NCBI RefSeq assembly: GCF_039543385.1
Contig: NZ_BAABJQ010000004.1
Span: forward strand, 310,001-374,000
Reading direction: 5' to 3'
Source: Rugosimonospora acidiphila
GTDB lineage: Bacteria > Actinomycetota > Actinomycetes > Mycobacteriales > Micromonosporaceae
Length of the DNA stretch: 64,000 bases
In this document: positions 16,916 through 24,814 of the stretch, piece after piece
How the letters are laid out: each line of letters opens with the position of its first letter
Numbering within the stretch: the first letter of the stretch is position 1
Notes under the pieces: generated by a model
What the model saw: only the letters and a program-made list of their open reading frames with translations
What the model was told of the DNA's origin: nothing
Database searches by the model: none
Made by a program: the position numbers and the translations under genes

Positions 16916-17383
16916 TCAGAGGTCCCTGCCGTACGAGCGGACGTCCGGTTCGTCCTTGTAGTGGCCGAAATTCGGGATCAGCTGGTACCCGACTCGCTCG
17001 TACAGGGCTATCGCTTCCGGCTGACGGCTGCCGGTCTCCAGAATCGCTCGACCGCGCCCGGCCGCCCTGGCCGACTCCTCGATCGCCCGCAGCACCGCCA
17101 GCCCGACTCCCCTGCGGCGCGCCGAATCCAGCGTGAACACGCGCTTGATCTCCGCGACCCCGGGGTCCTGATGGTGAGTGCGCCAGCCGCCGCAGGCGAC
17201 CGGCTCGCCGTCCAGCCACGCGACCAGGAACGAGCCCGTCGGGGGATCGAACTCCGCCGGATCCACCGGGGTGTCGTCGCCGTTGCCGCCGTACCGACCG
17301 GAGAGGTCGGCCATCGCGGCGGCGACGATCTCACGCGCGACGGGATCGAGGTAGTCGGTCCGGACGATCTCCAGGTCACTCAT
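16916..17383 (-). CDS. GNAT-family N-acetyltransferase
   Basis: Single acetyltransferase domain with the acetyl-CoA loop DSARRRGVGLAVLRAIEESA (R-R-x-G-x-G/A) and the C-terminal strand EAIALYERVGYQLIPNFGHY. The substrate cannot be told. ATG 17383 gives MSDLEIVRTD, a natural GNAT start. The in-frame GTG 17416 overlaps the thiL stop (GTGA) and is an alternative that would add 11 residues and couple the two genes. Confidence 0.88.
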   Translation of the reverse strand: MSDLEIVRTDYLDPVAREIVAAAMADLSGRYGGNGDDTPVDPAEFDPPTGSFLVAWLDGEPVACGGWRTHHQDPGVAEIKRVFTLDSARRRGVGLAVLRAIEESARAAGRGRAILETGSRQPEAIALYERVGYQLIPNFGHYKDEPDVRSYGRDL

Positions 17384-17412
17384 TGGATCAAGGGTACGGC
17401 GGCCGCTCCCGC

Positions 17413-18354
17413 TCACCGGAAATGGTCCCAGCCCACCTGCCCGTCCCCGTACGACTTGCCGTTGACGGTGACCCCGGCGCCGCCGGTCACGGTACCGATG
17501 ATCCGGAACGGTTCGGGCAGCTGCGCGCCCTCCGGGAAGGTGGCCAGCAACGCGTGATCGTCGCCGCCGGCCAGGATCCAGGTGTACGGGTCGACCCCGA
17601 GCGCGCTGGCCGTGTCGCGCATCTGGTCGGGCAGCGGGAAGGCGTCCCGGTCGATGTCGATGCCCACCCGGCTGGCGGTCGCCACGTGGCCGGCGTCGGC
17701 CAGCAGCCCGTCCGACACATCGATCATGCTGGTCGCGCCGAGCTTGGCCGCGGCCGGACCCGCCGGGTACGGCACCACCGGCCGGCGGTGCGCCTCGACC
17801 AGCATCTTCGGGGTCCGGAAGCCCCGGGACAGCACGGTGTAGCCGGCCGCCGCGTACCCGATCCGGCCGGCCAGCGCCACCACGTCGCCGGCTCGCGCGC
17901 CCGAGCGCAGCACGGCCTCCCGCCCCTGCAGGTCACCGAGGGCGGTGACCGCGACGGTGAGCACCGAACTGGCCGACACGTCGCCGCCCACGATCGCGGC
18001 GCCGGCCCGGTCGGCCTCGGCCACCAGTCCGTCGGTCAGCTCCTCGGCCCAGCGCACGTCCAGGTCGGGCGGCCCGCAGAAGGCCACCAGCAGCGCGGTG
18101 GGTACGGCACCCATGGCCGCGATGTCGGCCAGGTTCGCCGCCGCGGCGCGATGTCCGATGTCCACGGCGGACGACCAGTCTCGACGGAAATGCCGCCCTT
18201 CGACCAGTACGTCGGTGGAGGCGACCACCCGGCCGTCCGGCGCGGACACGATGGCCGCGTCGTCACCGGGCCCCAACAACGTGCTGGGCTGCACCCCCAG
18301 CCGGGCGGTGATCCGGGCGATCAGCCCGAATTCGCCGGTTTCAGTGACGCTCAT
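17413..18354 (-). CDS. thiL: Thiamine-monophosphate kinase
   Basis: Last step of thiamine pyrophosphate synthesis, phosphorylating thiamine phosphate with ATP. Family segments: GEFGLIARI, LLGPGDDAAIV (ATP/Mg), STDVLVEGRHFR, ANLADIAAMGA, and SMIDVSDGLLADAGH. Length 313 is normal. ATG 18354 is preferred; a GTG at 18366 would add four residues. Convergent rpmB and divergent lrp-like gene flank the thiL-GNAT pair. Confidence 0.95.
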   Translation of the reverse strand: MSVTETGEFGLIARITARLGVQPSTLLGPGDDAAIVSAPDGRVVASTDVLVEGRHFRRDWSSAVDIGHRAAAANLADIAAMGAVPTALLVAFCGPPDLDVRWAEELTDGLVAEADRAGAAIVGGDVSASSVLTVAVTALGDLQGREAVLRSGARAGDVVALAGRIGYAAAGYTVLSRGFRTPKMLVEAHRRPVVPYPAGPAAAKLGATSMIDVSDGLLADAGHVATASRVGIDIDRDAFPLPDQMRDTASALGVDPYTWILAGGDDHALLATFPEGAQLPEPFRIIGTVTGGAGVTVNGKSYGDGQVGWDHFR

Positions 18355-18515
18355 CGACGCCGCCACCCAGGTCCGTTCATGGGATAAACCACCCCAACCC
18401 TCGGCCGACCTGCGGCCGCTCGACGCTCTCCACCAAAAATCTCCTCTGCACGCGCTTCGACTCTTGCGGTAGTTTCACGGCAACCCGCGAGTCTGCCGTG
18501 AAGAGGGGGCATGAC

Positions 18516-18749
18516 GTGGTCCAGGCGTACATCCTCATCCAGACGGAGGTAGGAAGGGCACGCGACGTGGCCGCGACCATCGCGGATATTGCCGGGGTCG
18601 TCCGGGTGGACGCTGTGACCGGGCCGTACGATGTCGTGGTGCTGACCGAGGCACACACCGTCGATGAGCTGGGCAACATGATCGTGAGCAAGGTACAACT
18701 GGTGTCTGGGATCACCCGCACTCTCACCTGTTCCGTGGTGCGACTGTAG
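18516..18749 (+). CDS. Stand-alone Lrp/AsnC ligand-binding (RAM) domain protein
   Basis: A 77-residue protein made only of the effector/oligomerisation domain of Lrp/AsnC regulators (VQAYILIQTEVG, then GPYDVVVLTEAHTVDELG and ITRTLTC). It has no DNA-binding helix-turn-helix, so it may tune another Lrp protein by hetero-oligomerisation or bind an amino acid. GTG 18516 is chosen because GAGGGGG (18502-18508) lies seven bases upstream; GTG 18498 is the other option. It is directly followed, with no gap, by the DUF3515 gene. Confidence 0.88.
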   Translation: MVQAYILIQTEVGRARDVAATIADIAGVVRVDAVTGPYDVVVLTEAHTVDELGNMIVSKVQLVSGITRTLTCSVVRL

Positions 18750-19340
18750 ATGGCTGATTCGGCAACTCGCGGCGCCGCGCGCACAGCCGCCTTCATAGCG
18801 GTGCCGATCGCGCTGGTGGCTGGGCTGGTGGCGTTTCGGGTGATCGACGGCCGGATCGCCTCCGCCAACACCGCCACGCGGCCGTCCGCCTCGGCCACCC
18901 CCGGACCGCAGTCCACGAGTCCCGTGCAGATGGCCGCGCCCCAACTGGCCGACGGGCCGGCGACGGTGTGCCGGGCCCTGCTGTCCAAGCTGCCCGATCA
19001 GATCCAGGGCAAGCAGCGCCGCGCGGTCACGGCCGGCCCCGAGCAGAACGCGGCCTACGGCGATCCGGCCCTCACGCTGGGCTGCGGCGCCGCCCAGGCG
19101 AAGGTTCCGCTGACGGCCGAGGTGTGGGCGCTGTCGAACGTCTGCTGGTACGAGCAGGACGGCAAGAGTTCGTCGACCTGGACCACGGTGGACCGCACGG
19201 TCCCGATCCAGGTCACCGTGCCCAATTCTTACGGCTCACCGGGCCAGCTGGTCATCGAGTTCTCCGCCCCGGTGGCATCGTCCGTGCAGGCGCTGACGAC
19301 GGGCGTGCCCTCCGGCTGCAGCCAGCAGACGACCGGCTGA
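18750..19340 (+). CDS. DUF3515 membrane-anchored protein
   Basis: An N-terminal membrane anchor (about residues 12-30) is followed by a Ser/Thr/Pro linker and an extracytoplasmic domain with ADGPATVCRALLSKLPDQI, CGAA and NVCWYEQDG, which is the DUF3515 pattern. Cys residues may form disulfides. Function is not known for the family. The ATG abuts the TAG of the Lrp-domain gene, and the pair is conserved next to ddl/thiL in many actinobacteria. Confidence 0.85.
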   Translation: MADSATRGAARTAAFIAVPIALVAGLVAFRVIDGRIASANTATRPSASATPGPQSTSPVQMAAPQLADGPATVCRALLSKLPDQIQGKQRRAVTAGPEQNAAYGDPALTLGCGAAQAKVPLTAEVWALSNVCWYEQDGKSSSTWTTVDRTVPIQVTVPNSYGSPGQLVIEFSAPVASSVQALTTGVPSGCSQQTTG

Positions 19341-19411
19341 CCCGACCGAGCGACCCGGCCGACCCGACCCGGCCGGACCAACGCGGCACGGCCGGGGCGG
19401 CGCGGACTCCG

Positions 19412-20512
19412 TCAGTGCAGGCCGGTGCCCCGGCGCAGGGCGGTGCGGATCAGGCGGGAGACCAGCTTCGGGTACTCCAGGCCGGAAGCGGCCCACATCC
19501 TCGGGAACATGGACGTGCTGGTGAAGCCGGGCATCGTGTTGATTTCGTTGAGGTAGATGTCCATTTCCGGCGTGACGAAGAAGTCCACCCGGGCCAGGCC
19601 GGCGCAGTCCAGCGCGGAGAAGGTGCGGCAGGCGTACTCCTGGACCTTCCGGCTCACCTCGGGCGGCAGGTTGGCCGGGATGTCGTACTCGCTCGAGCCG
19701 TCCAGGTACTTCGCCTCGAAGTCGTAGAAGTCGTGGCCGTCCACGATCCGGATCTCGGCGAGCACGGACGCCTCCGGGGTGCCGTCGTACTCCCCCTCCA
19801 GCACTCCGCACTCCACCTCGCTGCCGACGATGCCCTGCTCGATCAGCACCTTGGGGTCGATGGCGCGGGCGACGGCGACCGCGTCGTCCAGGTCGGCCCA
19901 GTCCTCAATCTTGGTGATGCCGCACGACGAGCCGGCCCGCGCCGGCTTCACGAACACCGGAAGCTTCAGGCGATCGCGGTCCTCGGCCGAAAGGGACTGA
20001 CCGGCCCGCAGGACCGCGTACGGCCCGATCGGGATGCCTTCGGACACCGCGAGCTTCTTGGTGAACTCCTTGTCCATCGCCGCGGCCGAGGCGAAGACGT
20101 TCGAGCCGACGTACGGCACGGCGGCCATCTCCAGCAGCCCCTGGATGGTGCCGTCCTCGCCGTACGCGCCGTGCAGCGCGGGAAACACGACGTCGACATC
20201 GCCGAGCGCCCCGACACCCTCGGCGGTGTCGAGCACCATCAGCCCGTGCGTCGTCGGATCGCCGGGAAGCACGACGGCGGAGCCCGATCCCGAGGTGATC
20301 TCCGGCAGCTCGGCGCCGGAGATCATCAAGTCGTCCTGGTTACCGTCCGTAAGGACCCACTGACCCTCGCGAGTGATCCCGACCGGGACTGTCTCGAACT
20401 CGTCCTCATCCAGGGCGGCGAGGATGCTTCCCGCGCTAACACAGGAGATGGCGTGCTCGGGGCTGCGGCCACCGAAGACAACGGCGACGCGGATCTTTCG
20501 TGGGCTCGTCAC
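19412..20512 (-). CDS. ddl: D-alanine--D-alanine ligase
   Basis: ATP-grasp enzyme making D-Ala-D-Ala for peptidoglycan. It starts KIRVAVVFGGRSPEHAISCVSA and has HGAYGEDGTIQGLLE, the ATP-grasp GSSCGITKI, LARVDFFV and LNEINTMPGFTSTSMFP. Length 366 is usual for actinobacteria. GTG 20512 has no ribosome site but a TAGGGT box (20525-20520) ends eight bases before it, so the mRNA is probably leaderless. Confidence 0.97.
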   Translation of the reverse strand: MTSPRKIRVAVVFGGRSPEHAISCVSAGSILAALDEDEFETVPVGITREGQWVLTDGNQDDLMISGAELPEITSGSGSAVVLPGDPTTHGLMVLDTAEGVGALGDVDVVFPALHGAYGEDGTIQGLLEMAAVPYVGSNVFASAAAMDKEFTKKLAVSEGIPIGPYAVLRAGQSLSAEDRDRLKLPVFVKPARAGSSCGITKIEDWADLDDAVAVARAIDPKVLIEQGIVGSEVECGVLEGEYDGTPEASVLAEIRIVDGHDFYDFEAKYLDGSSEYDIPANLPPEVSRKVQEYACRTFSALDCAGLARVDFFVTPEMDIYLNEINTMPGFTSTSMFPRMWAASGLEYPKLVSRLIRTALRRGTGLH

Positions 20513-20519
20513 CCCGGTG

Positions 20520-20525
20520 ACCCTA
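20520..20525 (-). promoter_or_regulatory. -10 box for leaderless ddl mRNA
   Basis: TAGGGT on the minus strand, seven bases before the ddl GTG. With no ribosome site present, transcription probably begins at the start codon itself. Confidence 0.5.
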
Positions 20526-20765
20526 CTCTCCGTGGCGAACCGGCGCGGGACGCATCAGTCTAACCGCGCACCGCGTGAGTTTCCGCCCTGGTCAGCGCGG
20601 GTGCGACGCGACCCGGGCCGAGTGCGTCGCCCGGTTCACGCGCCGCACGCACGCGCCCGGCTCGCGGCGTATCCGCCCACTCCACACCCGGATCATCCGG
20701 TTCATGCCCGCCCGCGAAGACCGTCGCGACCGGGGGTCGCGCGTGCGAGAGGGGCGTGCGCCCGC

Positions 20766-21896
20766 TCAGCCGGCCGTGGCGGCCCGCGCCGCGTTCAGCG
20801 CGGCGTCCAGATCCAGCAGCAGATCATCGGTGTCCTCGATGCCGCAGGACAGCCGCACCATCCCCTCGGGCACCGGGTCGCCCCACTGCGCCCGGCGGTC
20901 CGCCGTGGTGTGCGTGCCGCCGAACGACGTCGCGGCGTACACCAGCTTCGAGGCGGAGAGGAACCGGCCCACGTGCGCCGCGTCGGGCAACGTGAAGGCG
21001 ACCACGCCGGGGATCCGGCGCATCTGCCGGCTGGCGACCTCGTGCGCCGGATCGCCGGGCAGGCCGGGCCAGCGCACCGAGGAGACCTCCGGCCGACCGG
21101 CCAGCATCCGCGCCAGCGCGGCCGCGTTGGCCGACTGGCGGGCCAACCGCAGGTCCAGTGTGGACAGTGACCGGTGCGCGAGCCACGCCTCGAACGGGCC
21201 CGGTACCGCCCCGGTGTCGTCCCGCCAGGTGCGCAGCCGGGCGGTCAGCTCCGGCCCGGCGACGGTGTACCCGAGAAGGACGTCGGAGTGCCCGGTCAGC
21301 GCCTTGGTACCGCTGGCCACCACCAGGTCGGCACCCAGTCTCAGCGGCTGCTGCCCGAGTGGCGTGGCGGTGGTCGAGTCGACCGCCACCAGCGCCCCGG
21401 CCGCGTGCGCCGCGGCGGACAGCTCGGCGATGTCGCACACGTCCAGCCCGGGGTTGGCGGGCGTTTCCAGCAGCACCAGCCGCACCCCGTCGAAGGACGG
21501 GTACGGGCCGGCGGTGGGCACCTCGCGAACCGTCACGCCGGGCAGGCTCGCGGCGAAGGCGCGCGTCTTGTAGTAGCCATCCGAGGGCAGCACGACCGTG
21601 TCACCGGGGCCCACCAGGGTCAGCAGGGCGGCGGAGATCGCGGCCATTCCGGAGGAGAAGACGACGCACTCGCCACCCTCCAGGCCACCGATCGCGGCCT
21701 CCAGGCCGCGCCAGGTCGGGTTGTCCACCCGCCCGTAGCCGTTGGCCGCCGCGGCGGGCCCGTTCTCGGGATCGAGGTGGTAGGGCGCGGCGAGCACGGG
21801 GCCGGGCAGGAACGGGGTACCGGGCACCGGTTCGGGCAGGCCGGCGTGCACGCAGGCGGTCCCGTCGCCGTACCCGGCGGGGTCGGTCGAGGTCAT
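20766..21896 (-). CDS. Cys/Met-metabolism PLP enzyme (cystathionine gamma-lyase/synthase type)
   Basis: Fold-type I PLP enzyme of the trans-sulfuration family. It has GYGRVDNPTWRGLEAAIGGLEGGE, SSGMAAISAALL, and the lysine region VVASGTKALTGHSDVLLG where the Lys binds PLP. The C-terminal part has VRLSCGIEDTDDLL, the family ending. Whether it forms or cleaves cystathionine, or handles methionine, cannot be told. ATG 21896 (MTSTDPAGYG) follows GGGCGG; an upstream in-frame start at 21932 lacks support. Some PLP/substrate residues vary from the best-known members (PAANPG), so the precise substrate is open. Confidence 0.85.
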   Translation of the reverse strand: MTSTDPAGYGDGTACVHAGLPEPVPGTPFLPGPVLAAPYHLDPENGPAAAANGYGRVDNPTWRGLEAAIGGLEGGECVVFSSGMAAISAALLTLVGPGDTVVLPSDGYYKTRAFAASLPGVTVREVPTAGPYPSFDGVRLVLLETPANPGLDVCDIAELSAAAHAAGALVAVDSTTATPLGQQPLRLGADLVVASGTKALTGHSDVLLGYTVAGPELTARLRTWRDDTGAVPGPFEAWLAHRSLSTLDLRLARQSANAAALARMLAGRPEVSSVRWPGLPGDPAHEVASRQMRRIPGVVAFTLPDAAHVGRFLSASKLVYAATSFGGTHTTADRRAQWGDPVPEGMVRLSCGIEDTDDLLLDLDAALNAARAATAG

Positions 21897-21985
21897 CCGC
21901 CCATCATTCCCTGCCGGATCACGGCCGGGCACGGACCCCGACCCCGCCGCCCGTAACCGGACGACCGGTGGGTCGGCGGCACGAA

Positions 21986-22981
21986 CTACTCGGACTTGGT
22001 CTCCCGGCTCATCAGGGCGGTCACCGCCACGCGCGGGTCGGCGCCCTCGTGGCAGACCAGCTCGACCTGCTCGGTGATCGGCATTTCAACGTCGTGGCGG
22101 CGGGCCAGATCCCGGATCGCCAGGCAGCTCTTGACCCCCTCGGCGGTCTGCCTGGTGGCCGCCTGCGCCTGCTCCAGCGACTCGCCGCGGCCCAGATGCT
22201 CGCCGAAGGTGCGGTTGCGCGACAGCGTCGACGCGCAGGTGGCGACCAGGTCGCCCAGGCCGGCCAGGCCGGCGAAGGTGAGCGGGTCGGCGCCCAGCCG
22301 TACCCCGAGCCGCGCCGTCTCCGCCAGGCCCCGCGTGATCAGCGTCGCCTTGGTGTTGTCGCCGAAGCCGAGCGCGGTCGCCATCCCGTACGCGAGCGCG
22401 ATCACGTTCTTCACCGCGCCGCCGAGTTCGCAGCCGACCACGTCGTCGTTGGTGTACGGCCGGAAATACGGTGTCGCCACCGCCTTCTGCACCGCCGCCG
22501 CGCGTGCCGGGTCCACGCACGCGATCACCGAAGCGGTCGGCTGTTCGGCGGCGATCTCGGGGGCCAGGTTGGGTCCGGACAGCACGGCCACCCGCCGCGG
22601 ATCGACGCCCGTCACCTCCACGACGACCTCGCTCATCCGCTTCGAGGTGCCCAGCTCGATGCCCTTCATGAGGCTCACCAGGGTGGCGTCCGGCTCGATG
22701 AGGTCGGCCCACCCGGCCAGGTTGCCGCGCAGCGTCTGGGACGGCACGGCGAGCACCACCAGGTCGGCTCCGGCCAGCGCCGCCGCCACGTCGCTGGTGG
22801 CGGTGACCAGCCCCGGCAGCCGCAGGTCCGGGAAGTAGTCGGGGTTGGTCCCGGTCGAGGTGATGGCCTCGGCCACCTCGGGTCGCCTGGACCACAGCGT
22901 CACCTCGGTACCGGCGTCCGCGAGCACCTTGGCGAAGGGGGTGCCCCACGATCCGGCACCAAGGACCGCGGCTCGCTTCAC
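21986..22981 (-). CDS. gpsA: Glycerol-3-phosphate dehydrogenase [NAD(P)+]
   Basis: Makes sn-glycerol-3-phosphate for phospholipid synthesis. Rossmann motif GAGSWGTPFAKVLADAG near the start, substrate/catalytic region GGAVKNVIALAYG (catalytic Lys), and NTKATLITRGLAE later. Length 331 is normal. GTG 22981 overlaps the plsC stop as GTGA, so plsC and gpsA are co-translated, a sensible pair because both feed phosphatidic acid formation. Confidence 0.97.
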   Translation of the reverse strand: MKRAAVLGAGSWGTPFAKVLADAGTEVTLWSRRPEVAEAITSTGTNPDYFPDLRLPGLVTATSDVAAALAGADLVVLAVPSQTLRGNLAGWADLIEPDATLVSLMKGIELGTSKRMSEVVVEVTGVDPRRVAVLSGPNLAPEIAAEQPTASVIACVDPARAAAVQKAVATPYFRPYTNDDVVGCELGGAVKNVIALAYGMATALGFGDNTKATLITRGLAETARLGVRLGADPLTFAGLAGLGDLVATCASTLSRNRTFGEHLGRGESLEQAQAATRQTAEGVKSCLAIRDLARRHDVEMPITEQVELVCHEGADPRVAVTALMSRETKSE

Positions 22982-23751
22982 GCCCTGCTCCCGCCCTCGC
23001 CGCCACCGTCGATGCCACCGCGGCCATCGCCGCCGGCGCCGCCGCCGAGCGCACCCGAAGGGGCGTTGCCGGGTCGGACGGGAACCGACTCGCCGCGAAT
23101 CTGCGAGAGCATATCGCGCAGCACGGTCATGATCTCATCGGTGATCGCGTACAGGTTGGCCGCCGTCGGCTCGGCGCCCTCCCATTTGGACAGGTCGATC
23201 GGCGGGCCGGCGATCACGGTCACCGGGGTGCGCGGACGCAGCGTGAACTTGCGGGTACGCGGGTCTAGCAGCCGTTGGGGCCCCCAGGAGACCACGGGCA
23301 CCACGGGCGCGCCGGTGCGCAGGAACAGCCGGGCCACCCCGGTCTTGCCGCGCTCCGGCCACAGGTCCCCGGACTTCGGCGTCGTACCCTCGGGGTAGAT
23401 GATCACGCCCTCGCCCGCCAGGATCGCGGCGGCCGCCGCGTCGAGCGACTTCGCCGCGTCGGCGGTGCCCCGATGCACCGGGATCTGCTTGCACCAGCGC
23501 AGGAAGGACCCGAGCCCGGGAACGCTGAACAGGCTCGACTTGGCCAGGAACTGCGGCCACCGGCCGGCGTCGTTGACGAAGTGCGAGATGATCAACGGGT
23601 CGAATTCGGACAGGTGGTTGGCGGCGATGATCAGGCCGCCCTCGGCCGGTATGTGCTCCATGCCTGACCAACTGCGCTTCGTCAGCAGGAACAGGGGCGG
23701 TTTGACCACGGCAATCGCGAACCGCGGCCAAAATCCGAGCCTGCGCCCCAC
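22978..23751 (-). CDS. plsC: 1-acyl-sn-glycerol-3-phosphate acyltransferase
   Basis: Acylates lysophosphatidic acid. It has the HX4D catalytic block (AANHLSEFDPLI), block III EGTTPKSGDLWPERGKTGVA, and VVPVVSWGPQ. A Gly-rich C-tail follows. GTG 23751 has a strong AGGAGG just upstream. It is the first gene of the plsC-gpsA pair. Confidence 0.93.
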   Translation of the reverse strand: MGRRLGFWPRFAIAVVKPPLFLLTKRSWSGMEHIPAEGGLIIAANHLSEFDPLIISHFVNDAGRWPQFLAKSSLFSVPGLGSFLRWCKQIPVHRGTADAAKSLDAAAAAILAGEGVIIYPEGTTPKSGDLWPERGKTGVARLFLRTGAPVVPVVSWGPQRLLDPRTRKFTLRPRTPVTVIAGPPIDLSKWEGAEPTAANLYAITDEIMTVLRDMLSQIRGESVPVRPGNAPSGALGGGAGGDGRGGIDGGGEGGSRA

Positions 23752-23872
23752 GGCTCCTCCTCGTTGTGCCTGCTGCGGGCCCCGGTCGGCGCCGCCATCA
23801 GCGCATCATGCCTGGCGGAGGTAGCGGCTGGCCAGCGCGGGGTCCACCTGGGCCAAGAGGCACAATGCCACG

Positions 23873-24730
23873 GTGAGTACGGTGTGGACCGCGGTGGTAC
23901 CGGTGAAGCGGCTGGATGCGGCGAAGACCCGACTGCGGGGTGCGCTGCCGGGCATCGCCCACGAGCGGTTGGTGCTCGCCCTGGTGCAGGACACCGTCGC
24001 CGCGGTGCTGGCCTGCCCGGACATCGCGGAGCTCATGGTGGTCACCAGCGAGCCGGCCGTGGCCGGGGCGGTGGCCGCGCTCGGGGCCCGCGCGGTGCCC
24101 GACTCCCCTGAGGCCGGGCTGAACCCGGCATTCGCCCATGGCGGCCGGCTGGCCGGCGACCTGCCGGTCGTGGCGCTCGCCGGAGACCTGCCCGCGCTGC
24201 GGCCGGAGGAGCTGAGCGCCGCGCTGTCGGCCACCGGCCGGCGGCGCTCCTTCGTACCCGACGCCGCCGGTACCGGCACCACACTGCTGGCCTCTCCGGC
24301 CGGTACCGCCCTCGATCCACGGTTCGGGCCGGGTTCGGCGGCGGCGCACGCCGGCTCGGGCGCCACCGCGCTGGACGGGCCCTGGCCCAGCCTCCGCCAC
24401 GATGTGGACACCGGGGCGGACCTGGCCGCGGCCGCGGCCCTCGGCCTCGGTACCCGCACGGACGCACTGTTCCGCGCCCACGCGTCGACAAGCACCGAAA
24501 GGCGGTACCGTTCTGGCATGCAGGGCACGGTTGCCAGCTACGACCCGGACGGGCGCTCCGGCACGGTGCTGCTCGACGACGGCACCGAGGTGGCCTTCCC
24601 CGCGAACGCGTTCGACGCGTCGGGCCTTCGGCTGCTGCGCCCTGGTCAGCGGGTGCGCCTGGAGCACCGGGACGGGGAGATCAGCGGACTCGCCCTCATC
24701 ACGATGCCGCGGGAGGGCGCGGACCGGTGA
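23873..24730 (+). CDS. cofC: CofC guanylyltransferase fused to a C-terminal cold-shock-like domain
   Basis: Residues 1-210 match CofC/FbiD, the 2-phospho-L-lactate (or PEP) guanylyltransferase of coenzyme F420 synthesis: VPVKRLDAAKTRL, VVTSEP, DLPALRPEEL, HDVDTGADLAAA. With no stop in between, residues 216-285 form a separate cold-shock-like OB domain: MQGTVASYDPDGRSGTVLL, then EVAFPANAFDASGLRLLRPG. The second domain starts with an ATG at 24518 and may also be made alone (see the promoter entry). GTG 23873 is the start; AAGAGG lies about 12 bases upstream, which is loose. Confidence 0.85.
   Translation: MSTVWTAVVPVKRLDAAKTRLRGALPGIAHERLVLALVQDTVAAVLACPDIAELMVVTSEPAVAGAVAALGARAVPDSPEAGLNPAFAHGGRLAGDLPVVALAGDLPALRPEELSAALSATGRRRSFVPDAAGTGTTLLASPAGTALDPRFGPGSAAAHAGSGATALDGPWPSLRHDVDTGADLAAAAALGLGTRTDALFRAHASTSTERRYRSGMQGTVASYDPDGRSGTVLLDDGTEVAFPANAFDASGLRLLRPGQRVRLEHRDGEISGLALITMPREGADR
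24485..24517 (+). promoter_or_regulatory. Possible internal promoter for a stand-alone cold-shock domain
   Basis: TCGACA (24485-24490), 15-bp spacer, TACCGT (24506-24511), then six bases to ATG 24518. The box-to-ATG distance matches the other leaderless starts in this window. It lies inside the cofC frame, at the domain joint. Confidence 0.4.
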
Positions 24731-24814
24731 GACCTCGGCGCCGCCCCCGCGGCGCCACCGGGCATTTCCACGAAGACCGTTTCACGTTCACGCGGATCGG
24801 GTCATGATTGCCAC

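Noticed and set aside
20724..20741. CGCGACC/GGTCGCG hairpin as a terminator for the PLP-enzyme gene
   Set aside because: Only seven bp and no T-run; too weak in this GC-rich sequence.
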